Positions 51,838-61,346 are shown, counted from the stretch's first letter. The stretch: DNA of 64,000 bases from an uncultured Lachnospiraceae bacterium (GCA_910579805.1 CAJTWM010000010.1:1-64000); one strand, 5' to 3'. Numbers and translations are program-made. The notes: generated by a model not told the origin, from the letters alone.

Positions 51838-51864
51838 TAATATAACATTTTAAAAAAAAGTCAA
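51837..51864 (-). promoter_or_regulatory. Sigma-A promoter of the GntR-ABC operon
   Basis: On the minus strand TTGACT (51864-51859), 16 bp, TATTAT (51842-51837), overlapping the operator by one base. Confidence 0.7.
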
Positions 51865-51880
51865 TAGGAAATTTCATTTA

Positions 51881-51910
51881 TTGCACAAAGAAGAATGTTG
51901 ATGGTATAAT
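51881..51910 (+). promoter_or_regulatory. Sigma-A promoter of the four-gene Hsp70-like operon
   Basis: TTGCAC (51881-51886), 18 bp, TATAAT (51905-51910), with the first gene starting at 51955. It diverges from the GntR promoter. Confidence 0.7.
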
Positions 51911-51954
51911 TGATTTGATTGTATAAAAATCGACAGAAGAAAAGAGGTGGGTAT

Positions 51955-54900
51955 GTGGAACAGGTCATAGAGCGTTTGCTGAGAGAAGAGTTTGATTATG
52001 AAAGAGGCTCTTTGGACTTTTCCTGCCCCCGTTTAGAATTGACGATTGAAAAAGGAGAAACGGCGGAAGGCAGTTTTACGGTGTACGGCCTTCCGGGAAA
52101 ACTTACGAAAGGGCGTATCACCACCTCGGATATGCGGATGGAATGCCTGACGCCTGAGTTTTGCGGAAACGAAGAACAGATACAATATTGTTTCCATTCG
52201 GAAGGAATGGAAGAGGGGGATGTGGTAAAGGGAGAATTTTTCGTGATTTCCAATCAGGGAGAATATTACCTGCCGTATGTGGTCACGGTAGCTTACCGCG
52301 TATTGGAATCTTCCCTCGGCGGAATCAAGAACCTGTTCCATTTTGCCAATCTGGCAAAGACGGATATGGCGGAGGCGCTGAAGCTTTTTTACTCCCCCTG
52401 TTTTAAACAGATCCTTACGGGAAACGACAGGCAGTTCTTAAAAGTATACGAAGGGCTTTCCAAATATAAAGGAAACGGGCAGAACTTAGAGGAATTTTTG
52501 ATCGTCATCAATAAAAAACAGAAAATAGAATATCTGATACCGGAGACGGAGATCCATATTGAAAATCCGGAGGGCATCAGGGAAGAAATACTTTCCGTCA
52601 CAAAAAACGGCTGGGGATATACTCTTTTGAACGTGGAGACGGAAGGGGACTTTCTTTATACGGAAAAATCGAACCTGACGGATGATGATTTTTTTGGAAA
52701 CTATTGCCGGCTGCCGTATTATATAGACGCGGGCCGGCTGCATGGAGGAAAAAATTTCGGCAGGATACATATTTATAACGCCTACGCAGATCTGACCGTA
52801 GAAGTGTGTGTTTCGCAAAATGAAAATTACCGGGGCAGAAAACGCAGGGAATATGAGAAAAAGCAGGTGATCTGCCAGATGATCCGGTATTATCAGGCAT
52901 TGCGCCTTAAAAAGATCGGGACGGGCATATGGCTCACTGAGACGCAGAATCTGGTGGAAAAACTGCTTTCTTTTGACGACAAAGATCTGGCATCCCGCCT
53001 TTTTCAGGCCCAGCTTCTGATCACGAGAGAGCGGTATAACGAAGCAAAGTGGATATTGGACAGACTCAGCCCCTATTTGGAGTATACGGACGCCGGGCCG
53101 GTGCTTTACTGCTATTATCTGTATCTGAATACGCTTTATAACAGAGAAGAAGCTTATGTAAATCAAGTCGCAAAAGAAGTAGAGGCCATTTACCGGGAAC
53201 ATGCCGGAAACTGGAGGATCGCGTGGCTGTTACTGTATCTGTCGGAAGAATACAGCAGGAGCGTACAGAAAAAGTGGATTTTTTTGGAGGAACAGTTTGC
53301 CTACGGCTGCAGAAGCCCCATTATTTATGCGGAGGCGGCGCAGCTTGTGACGGGCAATCCGGCGCTCCTGATGAAAATGGATGCGTTTGAACTGCAGGTA
53401 TTGAATTACATGGCAAAGCACGGGGCGCTGAATCTGGAAATCGTGACGCAGATCCAATATCTGGTACAGAGGACGAAAGAATATAAAGAGCGCGTTTTTT
53501 TCCTGCTTACATCCTGTTATAAAGTGAGGCCGGACGATGAGACGCTTTTGGCCATCTGTACGGCGCTCATCAAAGACGGGCGAAGGGGAGAAAAGTACTT
53601 TGGCTGGTATGAAAAGGCGGTGGAGCGTCAGCTACGGGTCACAAGGCTTTATGAATATTATATGATGTCCATAGACCTGAACAGTGAAAAGCCTCTGCCG
53701 AAAACGGTTGCCATGTACTTTTCTTATCACAGCGACCTTGATTATGAGAGAAACGCATTTTTATATGCCAACGTCCATAAAAACAGGGAGCTTTTTCCGG
53801 AGGTATACAAAGCCTATGAGACGAATATAGAAAAATTCGTGATGGAGCAGATCTTAAAGGAGCATATAAACCGGAATCTGTCTTATCTGTATAAACAGTA
53901 TCTGACGCCGCAGATGATAAACGAGGAAACAGCGGGCGCATTGTCGACGCTTTTATTCGTTAACCAGATCGAGATCAGGCGGTCGGACATCAGACAGGTG
54001 GCGGTATACCATGCGAGGGCGGCGGAAGAAAAAATTTATCCGGTCTGCAGCGGTAAAGCGCTGGTGCCGCTTTTTGACAGTAATTATACCATGCTCTTTG
54101 AGGATGGAGACCAAAACCGCTATCAGGTGAGCGTTCCTTATACGATGGAGAAATTTATGATTCCGGGCAAGCATGCCAAAATGATAGCGCCTTATGTCAG
54201 GGACCGGATCGGATATGCGGCGTATGTATGCGAATGCAGCAATCATTATGTCAATATTACCGAAGAGAATGTATTTTTCTTTTTACAGATCTTAAACAGC
54301 GGTGAAATAGAAGAAAGCTATAAAAAAGAGGTCAGCCTGAAATTAGTACAGTTTTATTATGATGCGGACAGGATCAGGGAACTGGACGAATATCTTGAGG
54401 CGGTGGAACCGGCTTTGTTCGGACCGAAAGAACGAGGGAAGATGATACAGTTTCTTGTGATGCGCGGTTTTTATGAAAAGGCATACGGGTGGATCGGAGG
54501 CTACGGAGCGGAAACGGTGGACGCTAAGATTTTAGTCCGCTTGTGCGACAGGCTGCTTGAACGGGAAGAATATGTAGGAGAGCCGCTGATGTGCGCCCTT
54601 ATTATGCGCGCTTTCAGGTATGGAAAATACGACGAGGCGCTGTTGACTTATCTGATGCGGGAATTTCAGGGCATGACAAAGGAGCTGAGGGATATATGGA
54701 AAGCAGCGGAGTCTTTTGAATTGGAAACCTATTCTTTTTCGGAAAGGATTATTTTACAGCTTTTATATACCGGCTCCTACATAGGGGAAAAGGAAGAGAT
54801 ATTCAGATCCTATGTGCGAAAGAACGGAAAGACGCAGTTAGAGACGGCCTTTCTGGCACAGGGCTCTTATGATTATTTTGTGAAAGAAAGAATACCGGAC

Positions 54901-55542
54901 AACGGTTTGTTTGACGAGATCATAAGATTGTACGGGCTTTCGGAAAACATCCCCTTTATCTGTAAACTTGCCCTGACGAAATATTATGCGGAAAATAAAA
55001 ATGAACTGGGATGGGAAAAGGTTTACCGTGAGCCGGAAAGAAAGGCTTTAGGGGATTTTGTTTCAGAGCTGGTAGAGCGGGGAGCGGTGCTTTCCTGCCT
55101 TAAGGAATATGCGGACATTTTTCCGGCGGCGAAGCAATGCGGCGATAAACTGGTGATCGAGTACAGGACCCATCCCGACGCCAAAGTCATACTCCATTAT
55201 ATGATTGAAAAAGAAGAAGAGGAGAAGGCGGAATACCATACGGAAGAAATGAAACCGGTATTCGGCGGGGTATGTACCAAAGAATTTGTCCTTTTCTTTG
55301 GCGAAAACCTGCAATATTATATTATCGAAGAATGGGAAGGCAGACAGCAGCTTACCGAAAGCAATTCTTTGCAGAAGAGCGATATCATGGAGGAGAGCGT
55401 ACAGACTAAATTTTCCATGATCAACGATATGGTGATCAGCGAGACCCTGCAGGATTATGATACGGTGGACGCCCTGATAGAAGAATATCTTTGGCAGGAA
55501 TATGAAAATTCGCAGTTATTCTGTCTGCAGCCAAGTGTGTAA
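51955..55542 (+). CDS. Large helical-repeat protein, DUF5717-type, first gene of the Hsp70-like operon
   Basis: 1195 residues from GTG 51955 (AGAGGTGG upstream); an in-frame TTG at 51919 is an alternative. Residues 1-150 form a beta-sandwich (KGETAEGSFTVYGLPGKL, GEFFVISNQGEYYLPYVV). Most of the remainder is helical-repeat text like TPR/ARM arrays (ITRERYNEAKWILDRLSPY, KEVEAIYREHAGNWRIAWLL, FYEKAYGWIGGYG). There is no signal peptide or transmembrane segment, so it is a large cytosolic scaffold. I believe it matches DUF5717, known mainly from Lachnospiraceae and found beside DUF5716; that is recollection. It probably scaffolds or regulates the Hsp70-like ATPase encoded next. Confidence 0.85.
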   Translation: MEQVIERLLREEFDYERGSLDFSCPRLELTIEKGETAEGSFTVYGLPGKLTKGRITTSDMRMECLTPEFCGNEEQIQYCFHSEGMEEGDVVKGEFFVISNQGEYYLPYVVTVAYRVLESSLGGIKNLFHFANLAKTDMAEALKLFYSPCFKQILTGNDRQFLKVYEGLSKYKGNGQNLEEFLIVINKKQKIEYLIPETEIHIENPEGIREEILSVTKNGWGYTLLNVETEGDFLYTEKSNLTDDDFFGNYCRLPYYIDAGRLHGGKNFGRIHIYNAYADLTVEVCVSQNENYRGRKRREYEKKQVICQMIRYYQALRLKKIGTGIWLTETQNLVEKLLSFDDKDLASRLFQAQLLITRERYNEAKWILDRLSPYLEYTDAGPVLYCYYLYLNTLYNREEAYVNQVAKEVEAIYREHAGNWRIAWLLLYLSEEYSRSVQKKWIFLEEQFAYGCRSPIIYAEAAQLVTGNPALLMKMDAFELQVLNYMAKHGALNLEIVTQIQYLVQRTKEYKERVFFLLTSCYKVRPDDETLLAICTALIKDGRRGEKYFGWYEKAVERQLRVTRLYEYYMMSIDLNSEKPLPKTVAMYFSYHSDLDYERNAFLYANVHKNRELFPEVYKAYETNIEKFVMEQILKEHINRNLSYLYKQYLTPQMINEETAGALSTLLFVNQIEIRRSDIRQVAVYHARAAEEKIYPVCSGKALVPLFDSNYTMLFEDGDQNRYQVSVPYTMEKFMIPGKHAKMIAPYVRDRIGYAAYVCECSNHYVNITEENVFFFLQILNSGEIEESYKKEVSLKLVQFYYDADRIRELDEYLEAVEPALFGPKERGKMIQFLVMRGFYEKAYGWIGGYGAETVDAKILVRLCDRLLEREEYVGEPLMCALIMRAFRYGKYDEALLTYLMREFQGMTKELRDIWKAAESFELETYSFSERIILQLLYTGSYIGEKEEIFRSYVRKNGKTQLETAFLAQGSYDYFVKERIPDNGLFDEIIRLYGLSENIPFICKLALTKYYAENKNELGWEKVYREPERKALGDFVSELVERGAVLSCLKEYADIFPAAKQCGDKLVIEYRTHPDAKVILHYMIEKEEEEKAEYHTEEMKPVFGGVCTKEFVLFFGENLQYYIIEEWEGRQQLTESNSLQKSDIMEESVQTKFSMINDMVISETLQDYDTVDALIEEYLWQEYENSQLFCLQPSV

Positions 55543-55569
55543 AGATTTTCTAAGGCGTCATCTTAGGAA

Positions 55570-56907
55570 ATGGGAAAAGAAAGGCATGGCAAGGGTATGA
55601 TTTTGGAAAGAGAAGGTTCGGAAAGGAAGAACAGTACAAGATTTGCCGTAGGCTACGATCTGGGCAACTCGGTATCCCAGATCAGTTACAGCCTTCTTGG
55701 GGAAAAAGAACCGGAGACGGTCTCTACGGTGGCGGGAGGAGAAAACTATAATATTCCTACCGTACTCGCAAAAAGACGGAATGTGAACCAGTGGTTTTAC
55801 GGAAAAGAGGCGCTCAAGGCGGCAGAGGACGACGAAGGGATATTGGTAGGGGAACTGCTCCGGCTGGCAAAGGAAAAGGAATCCGTAACGATCGAAGGAA
55901 ATTCTTTTGAACCTGCCGCCATGCTCGCGCTTTTTATGAAACGGACGATGTCGCTTTTTACGATGATAGCGCCGATCGATAAAATAGAAGTATTTGTGGT
56001 GACGGTAGAAGAACTGGATAGGGATATGATCGATGTGCTGAACCGTGCAGTGGCGGGGGTCGGATTAAAAACGGAAAAGATTTATTTCCAGTCCCATATG
56101 GAAAGTTTTTACTATTATACGATTTTTCAGCCAAAAGAGTTGTGGAAATATCAGGTTTTGTTGTATGATTTCTGTGGCGGGCATATGAAGACTTACCGTA
56201 TGGAATGCAACAGAAGGACCACTCCGGTCGTCGCTTTTATTGAAACGGCCGAATATGAAACGATGCTCTTGGAGGAATTTCCCGAAGAGGAAGAGGAAAA
56301 GAAACGGGCTATGGAACGGACGGACGCGCGTTTTACCAAGATCGTGGAGGACACTTTAAAGAATCATATCGTATCCTCCGCTTATTTGATCGGAGAAGGG
56401 TTCAAAGAAGGCTGGATGGAAGAATCTTTGAAACTTCTTTGTAAAAAGCGCAGGGTATTTCAGGGCAATAATCTTTACAGCAAGGGCGCCTGCTATAGCG
56501 GACTGGAAAAAATAAATCCCAGCGAGAACGGAAGAGCCCACGTATTTCTGGGGAACGATAAGCTAAAGTCCAACGTCGGTATGCGGGTACTGCGAAAAGG
56601 CGAAGATTCTTATCTGGCGCTGTTAGATGCGGGGATCAGTTGGTTTGACGCCAAAAAAGAGTATGAGATCTTATTGGAGAGCGGCAGCGAGGTGTCCGTT
56701 TTGGTCACGCCCCTTAACGGGAAACAGATACGGGAGGTGGTACTGCACTTAGACGGAATGCTGGAGCGCCCCGAAAGGACTACGAGGCTTCTTATGAAAA
56801 TTAGCATGAACGGGGAGCATACGGTGACCGCAGAGTTTACGGATCTGGGATTTGGGGAATTATTTGCCGGATCAGGGCAGGTATGGAGGGAAGAGTTTGA
56901 GGTCTGA
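55570..56907 (+). CDS. Hsp70/actin-superfamily ATPase (DUF5716-type)
   Basis: 445 residues. ATPase signatures of the actin/Hsp70 fold occur in order: phosphate-1 FAVGYDLGNSVSQISYS (near residue 25), GGENYNIPTVLAKRR with the NIPT box, a phosphate-2-like VLLYDFCGGHMKTYRM, adenosine-loop AYLIGEGFKEGWMEES, and SKGACYSGLEKI. The C-terminal 80 residues are a beta domain (TTRLLMKISMNGEHTVTAEF, TDLGFGELFAGSG). This domain is too short for a full Hsp70 substrate-binding domain, and no lid or J-domain partner is present. It is cytosolic, 27 bp from the DUF5717 gene. I recall DUF5716 as a Lachnospiraceae family. It may act as a filament former or a client-specific chaperone. Confidence 0.85.
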   Translation: MGKERHGKGMILEREGSERKNSTRFAVGYDLGNSVSQISYSLLGEKEPETVSTVAGGENYNIPTVLAKRRNVNQWFYGKEALKAAEDDEGILVGELLRLAKEKESVTIEGNSFEPAAMLALFMKRTMSLFTMIAPIDKIEVFVVTVEELDRDMIDVLNRAVAGVGLKTEKIYFQSHMESFYYYTIFQPKELWKYQVLLYDFCGGHMKTYRMECNRRTTPVVAFIETAEYETMLLEEFPEEEEEKKRAMERTDARFTKIVEDTLKNHIVSSAYLIGEGFKEGWMEESLKLLCKKRRVFQGNNLYSKGACYSGLEKINPSENGRAHVFLGNDKLKSNVGMRVLRKGEDSYLALLDAGISWFDAKKEYEILLESGSEVSVLVTPLNGKQIREVVLHLDGMLERPERTTRLLMKISMNGEHTVTAEFTDLGFGELFAGSGQVWREEFEV

Positions 56908-56955
56908 AAAGGAACGGGACTTTCAAACGGCAGGACGAAAGGCAGATGGAATAAC

Positions 56956-57789
56956 GTGGGAAGAGTATTGTTGTGTGTGGGGAAAAGGGCTGAAAAACCA
57001 TATTTTTTTGAAAAAACAGGACAGAATATATATTCGATAGAAGAACTGTGCTATGTGCTGGGAGAGAATGCGTATATACTGGACGAGGATATAGAAGATA
57101 AGGAACTGGCCGGATGGGTCGAAGAGGAGTGCGGATTGCACGAGCTTTCCAAGACGTTATATACGCTGATCAACAAAAAAGTATCGGTGAGCGCATTTGT
57201 CGGTACGGTCTTCGATTATACCGGGTATTATCCGAAAGAAAAGAGCGCCCAGATCGAGGAGATCCTGAAAAACGGGAGGAATTTAACGCTCTATGAACGG
57301 AAAAAAACAAAGGCGGATTGTCTGGTGCAGCGGGGGAAATATGCCGCGGCGATCAAAGAATACGACAGCCTGCTAAAGGAGCTGGACGGCAAAGATCCGC
57401 CGCTTTTGGCAAAGATCTATCATAATAAGGCCGTAGCGCAGGCGAATTTGTTCGCCTATGCCTATGCCGCAGGCGGATTTTACAAGGCGTATGAGATCAA
57501 CGGCATGGAAGAGGATTATATGGCGTATCTTGCGGCAAAGCGGCTTTCCATGAAAGAGGAAGATTATATTCGCTTTATTGCGGAAAATCCTGAAGGATAC
57601 GCGGCGTCCCTGTTGCTGGAAAAGAAGCTCAATAAGATCAGAGAGCGGTGGCAGGGAACGAAAGGATGGGAGTACAAGGAAGTACTGCTTCAATATAAAG
57701 AAAACGGCAACAAAAATCTTTATTACAGGGAAGTGGAGAAATTAATAAACGAACTGAAAGCGGAATACAGAGAATGTGCGGGCAGATAA
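56956..57789 (+). CDS. TPR-like cytosolic protein of unknown function, third gene of the Hsp70-like operon
   Basis: 277 residues, GTG start with a weak AAAGG. The first 110 residues open as RVLLCVGKRAEKPYFFEKT, with IYSIEELCYVLGENAYILD and a GTVFDYTGYYPKEK segment. From about residue 115 the text is TPR-like (TKADCLVQRGKYAAAIKEYD, KIYHNKAVAQANLFAYAYAA, GGFYKAYEINGMEEDYMAY). No catalytic motif, signal peptide or membrane helix is seen. It lies 48 bp after the ATPase and 16 bp before the membrane coiled-coil gene, so it is an integral part of the operon. A role as an adaptor between ATPase and membrane protein is a guess from order and repeat type. No family name is offered. Confidence 0.75.
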   Translation: MGRVLLCVGKRAEKPYFFEKTGQNIYSIEELCYVLGENAYILDEDIEDKELAGWVEEECGLHELSKTLYTLINKKVSVSAFVGTVFDYTGYYPKEKSAQIEEILKNGRNLTLYERKKTKADCLVQRGKYAAAIKEYDSLLKELDGKDPPLLAKIYHNKAVAQANLFAYAYAAGGFYKAYEINGMEEDYMAYLAAKRLSMKEEDYIRFIAENPEGYAASLLLEKKLNKIRERWQGTKGWEYKEVLLQYKENGNKNLYYREVEKLINELKAEYRECAGR

Positions 57790-57805
57790 GGATTGGAGGA
57801 GCGAT

Positions 57806-58987
57806 ATGGGATTTTTTCGGAAATTGATGTGGTGGAAAAAAAAGGAGAAGGATCCGGAGGAATATGAAGAAGAATGGGACGATTCCGTCGTAGAGAGAAA
57901 ACGGATCGATATCAATAAAGAAGAGGACAGGGAAAGATACCTTCGCACCTGCTGCGAACAGATCGCGGACGCTTCGAGGGAAATGGAAAACCTGACTTAC
58001 GAATATGGCCTTGTGACCTCCTATCTAAAAGATATGGAAGAACTGGAGGCTCTTCCCCTCGAACAGCGTGAGGAGATCAACGAATATGCGGAAAAGATCG
58101 TGAATCTGGAAAAAGTGCAGGAAGGTTATACAAAGACGGCGAAAAGGATCACGGACGTAAAGTTCAGGCAGATGGAGGCAATGGAAAACGAAATACAGGA
58201 CGGATACCGTAAGATCAAAGAGGCGGAAGAATACAGGACGTTAGTAAAGCAGGATCTGCAGAAACTGGACGGAGAGCGTCATGCATACCAGTACCGCAGG
58301 GCGGAACTGCACGGCACTTTGGATAATACGAGAGGGTTGTCCCAGATCTTTATGATCGCAGCGGCGGCCTGTCTGGTGATGTTGGTTATACTGCAGTTTG
58401 CATTGGAGATGAACGTAAAGATCGGCTATATTTTGATCGCAGCGCTGACGGCGGCGGCGGTCACATACTTCTATATCTGTTATACCGATGCGGAAAAAGA
58501 GCTGCAGAGAGTCAATTCCGGCATCAATCGTCTGATCCTGTTACAGAATACCGTAAAGATCCGGTATGTGAACAATAAAAATCTACTGGACTATCTTTAT
58601 CTGAAATATAAAGTAGGAAGCGCTTCGGAACTGGATCTTTTATGGGAAAAATACAGGGAAGAGGTGGAAGAGCGCAGAAAGATAGCGGAGACGGAAGAGG
58701 AATATAATTTTTATCAGAAAGAGCTTTTAAAGACGCTCAGGCAGTATCATCTTAAAGATCCAAACGTGTGGGCGCATCAGGCGATCGCCATTATAGACAA
58801 TAAGGAAATGGTGGAGATCCGTCACGGTCTGATAGAGAGAAGGCAGAATATCAGAAAACAGATGGATTATAATACCGGCATTGCCCAGACGGCACAGAAT
58901 GAGATCAAAGATATTGTGGATAAGTACCCCCAGTATGCACAGGAAATCGTAGATATCGTAAGCGAATATGAAAAAGCATATTCTTAA
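57806..58987 (+). CDS. Membrane protein with flanking coiled coils, fourth gene of the Hsp70-like operon
   Basis: 393 residues from ATG 57806 (GGAGGAG upstream); an earlier in-frame ATG lies inside the preceding gene. A Lys/Trp-rich head (MGFFRKLMWWKKKEKDPEE) is followed by heptad-like text (LEALPLEQREEINEYAEKIV, YTKTAKRITDVKFRQME). Two adjacent transmembrane helices follow at about residues 185-235 (IFMIAAAACLVMLVILQFA; GYILIAALTAAAVTYFYIC). A second long coiled coil (ELQRVNSGINRLILLQN) and a helical tail with NIRKQMDYNTGIAQTAQNE follow. Both ends should be cytosolic, forming a hairpin-anchored platform. It could tether the cytosolic ATPase and scaffold to the membrane. No family is recognised. 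Confidence 0.8.
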   Translation: MGFFRKLMWWKKKEKDPEEYEEEWDDSVVERKRIDINKEEDRERYLRTCCEQIADASREMENLTYEYGLVTSYLKDMEELEALPLEQREEINEYAEKIVNLEKVQEGYTKTAKRITDVKFRQMEAMENEIQDGYRKIKEAEEYRTLVKQDLQKLDGERHAYQYRRAELHGTLDNTRGLSQIFMIAAAACLVMLVILQFALEMNVKIGYILIAALTAAAVTYFYICYTDAEKELQRVNSGINRLILLQNTVKIRYVNNKNLLDYLYLKYKVGSASELDLLWEKYREEVEERRKIAETEEEYNFYQKELLKTLRQYHLKDPNVWAHQAIAIIDNKEMVEIRHGLIERRQNIRKQMDYNTGIAQTAQNEIKDIVDKYPQYAQEIVDIVSEYEKAYS

Positions 58988-59037
58988 AGCGCATAAATTT
59001 TGTGCAAAGAGTTTGACGGGAAGAAAAAGAAGCGTTG

Positions 59038-59066
59038 TTGACTTCTTATTATGAGTGCGATATAAT
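59038..59066 (+). promoter_or_regulatory. Strong sigma-A promoter for purC-purF-purB
   Basis: TTGACT (59038-59043), 17 bp, TATAAT (59061-59066). A leader of about 85 nt follows, with a hairpin GCATAA/TTATGC (59081-59086 and 59109-59114) enclosing GGCG/CGCC (59094-59097 and 59103-59106). It is not a purine-riboswitch sequence that I recognise. Confidence 0.8.
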
Positions 59067-59157
59067 GTGCGCGTGAACAGGCATAAGAGGAAAGGCGCAG
59101 GACGCCCGTTATGCTGCAAGTTAAATACCCGGACGTAAGGGAGAATGAGAGGCAGAG

Positions 59158-59865
59158 ATGAAAAAATTAGAGCAACTCTATGAAGGAAAAGCAAAAAAAG
59201 TATTTACCACCGAGGATCCGGACGTGCTGATCGTGGATTATAAAGATGATGCGACCGCATTTAACGGAGAGAAAAAGGGAACGATCATGGGAAAAGGCGT
59301 GATCAATAACCGTATGACCAATCATGTATTCAGGATCCTGGAAAAAGAGGGAGTCCCGACTCACTTAGTAGAGGAATTGAGCGACAGGGAGACGGCGGTA
59401 AAGAAAGTGGAGATCGTACCGCTGGAGGTCATTATCCGTAACGTGGCGGCAGGAAGTTTTTCAAAAAGGCTGGGCGTTCCCGAAGGCACTCCTTTTAAAG
59501 AGCCTACGATTGAATTCAGCTATAAAAACGACGAATTAGGCGATCCGCTCATCAACTCCTATTTTGCGGTTGCTTTGGGGCTTGCTACATGGGAAGAGAT
59601 CGAAACGATCAAGAAATATGCGTTTAAAGTGAATGAAGTGCTGAAAGCGTACTTTTTACAGGCGGATATCAAGCTGATCGATTTTAAGATCGAGTTCGGG
59701 CGTTATCATGGGCAGATCATCCTTGCCGACGAGACTTCGCCGGATACCTGCCGTCTGTGGGACGCACATACAAATGAAAAACTGGATAAAGACCGTTTCC
59801 GCAGGGATATGGGAAATGTAGAAGAAGCATATAACGAAGTATTTAAACGTCTGGGGTTAGCATAA
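59158..59865 (+). CDS. purC: Phosphoribosylaminoimidazole-succinocarboxamide synthase
   Basis: 235 residues, full length for bacterial SAICAR synthase. Signature text includes LYEGKAKKVFTTEDPDVLIV, KKGTIMGKGVINNRMTNHVF, VEIVPLEVIIRNVAAGSF, ADIKLIDFKIEFG and ILADETSPDTCRLWD with the metal/ATP Asp-Glu motifs. It condenses CAIR with aspartate using ATP, step 7 of de novo IMP synthesis in the cytosol. The start follows GAGAGGCAG. It is the first gene of the purC-purF pair, its stop directly abutting the PurF start, so translation is coupled. Transcription starts from the promoter at 59038. Confidence 0.97.
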   Translation: MKKLEQLYEGKAKKVFTTEDPDVLIVDYKDDATAFNGEKKGTIMGKGVINNRMTNHVFRILEKEGVPTHLVEELSDRETAVKKVEIVPLEVIIRNVAAGSFSKRLGVPEGTPFKEPTIEFSYKNDELGDPLINSYFAVALGLATWEEIETIKKYAFKVNEVLKAYFLQADIKLIDFKIEFGRYHGQIILADETSPDTCRLWDAHTNEKLDKDRFRRDMGNVEEAYNEVFKRLGLA

Positions 59866-61314
59866 ATGCCAAAGAATCAATCTATTCAAACAGAAAACCA
59901 AGATAAGTTAAAAGAGGAGTGCGGCGTTTTCGGTATGTACGATTTCGACGGAAACGACGTGGCTTCTACAATCTATTACGGGCTTTTTGCCTTACAGCAC
60001 AGAGGTCAGGAAAGCTGCGGCATCGCGGTCAGCGATACGATGGGGCCTAAAGGCAAAGTAGCGAGTTATAAAGATATGGGGCTTTTGAACGAAGCCTTTA
60101 CGCCGGAAACGCTGGAAAAATTAAAGGGCGATATCGGCGTCGGACATGTGCGGTATTCTACCGCGGGCAGCAGTACCAGAGAGAATGCGCAGCCTTTGGT
60201 GCTTAATTATGTAAAGGGTACGCTTGGGCTTGCCCATAACGGAAATCTGATCAATGCACCGGAACTGAGAAGAGAATTGGAATATACCGGCGCGATCTTC
60301 CAGACGACTATCGATTCCGAGGTCATAGCCTATCATATCGCAAGGGAGCGGTTAAATTCAAAGACGGTGGAAGAAGCGGTAGGACGGGCTATGGATAAGA
60401 TCAAGGGAGCCTATTCCCTGATCGTGATGTCTCCGAGGAAACTGATCGGCGCAAGGGATCCTTTCGGGTTCAGGCCGTTATGTATCGGGAAAAGGGATAA
60501 CGCTTATATTCTTGCTTCGGAAAGCTGTGCGCTGGATACGATAGGCGCGTCTTTTGTACGGGACGTGGAGCCGGGGGAGATCGTTATCATTTCACCTGAG
60601 AAGGGGCTGGAGTCCGACAAAAGCCATTGTATCAAAAAAGAAGAACACGCAAGATGCGTATTCGAATATATTTATTTTGCAAGGCCGGACAGCTATATTG
60701 ACAATGTCAGCGTATATAATTCCCGGATTTTGGCCGGAAAGTTCCTTGCCATGGATTCGCCGGTGGACGCGGATCTTGTAGTCGGCGTGCCGGAATCGGG
60801 AAACTGTGCGGCAATGGGATATTCCCTGCAGTCGGGGATTCCTTACGGAACCGCTTTCGTAAAAAATACTTATGTAGGGCGTACTTTTATCAAACCCAAG
60901 CAGAAAACAAGGGAAAGCAGCGTACAGGTAAAGTTAAACGCCATACGCGAAGTGGTAAGGGACAAGCGGATCATTATCATCGACGATTCTATCGTACGCG
61001 GCACTACGTCGGACCGGATCGTCAGGATGCTGCGTGAAGCGGGCGCGAAAGAAGTGCATATGCGTGTCAGCTCCCCACCGTTTTTGTGGCCCTGCTATTT
61101 CGGCACGGACGTGCCTGCGAAGGAGCAGTTGATCGCCCATAACCGAAGCATAGAAGAGATCAGCGGGCTGATCGGTACGGATTCTTTAGGATATTTAAAG
61201 ATAGAACGTCTGTCTCAGATCGTGGACGGATTGGAGATCTGTACCGGGTGTTTTACGGGACGGTATCCGATCGAGCCTCCTGAAGAAGACATCAGAGGAG
61301 AATTTGAAAAATAA
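59866..61314 (+). CDS. purF: Amidophosphoribosyltransferase
   Basis: 482 residues. An 18-residue propeptide precedes Cys19 in CGVFGMYDFDG, the glutaminase nucleophile exposed by self-cleavage. The glutaminase half includes LQHRGQESCGIAV, HVRYSTAGSSTRENAQP and HNGNLINAPELRREL. The phosphoribosyltransferase half has GVPESGNCAAMGYSLQSG and the PRPP loop IIIIDDSIVRGTTSDRIV. Cluster ligands of the B. subtilis type are visible: CVFEYIYF, CYFGTDVP and EICTGCFTG. It makes phosphoribosylamine from PRPP and glutamine, the first committed purine step, and the [4Fe-4S] cluster makes it oxygen-sensitive. It directly abuts purC. Confidence 0.97.
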   Translation: MPKNQSIQTENQDKLKEECGVFGMYDFDGNDVASTIYYGLFALQHRGQESCGIAVSDTMGPKGKVASYKDMGLLNEAFTPETLEKLKGDIGVGHVRYSTAGSSTRENAQPLVLNYVKGTLGLAHNGNLINAPELRRELEYTGAIFQTTIDSEVIAYHIARERLNSKTVEEAVGRAMDKIKGAYSLIVMSPRKLIGARDPFGFRPLCIGKRDNAYILASESCALDTIGASFVRDVEPGEIVIISPEKGLESDKSHCIKKEEHARCVFEYIYFARPDSYIDNVSVYNSRILAGKFLAMDSPVDADLVVGVPESGNCAAMGYSLQSGIPYGTAFVKNTYVGRTFIKPKQKTRESSVQVKLNAIREVVRDKRIIIIDDSIVRGTTSDRIVRMLREAGAKEVHMRVSSPPFLWPCYFGTDVPAKEQLIAHNRSIEEISGLIGTDSLGYLKIERLSQIVDGLEICTGCFTGRYPIEPPEEDIRGEFEK

Positions 61315-61346
61315 ATAGAAATAAGCATAAAGAAAGTAACGGTGAA

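Noticed and set aside
59067..59157. Purine riboswitch in the purC leader
   Set aside because: The leader has a simple hairpin but none of the conserved purine-aptamer loop sequences.
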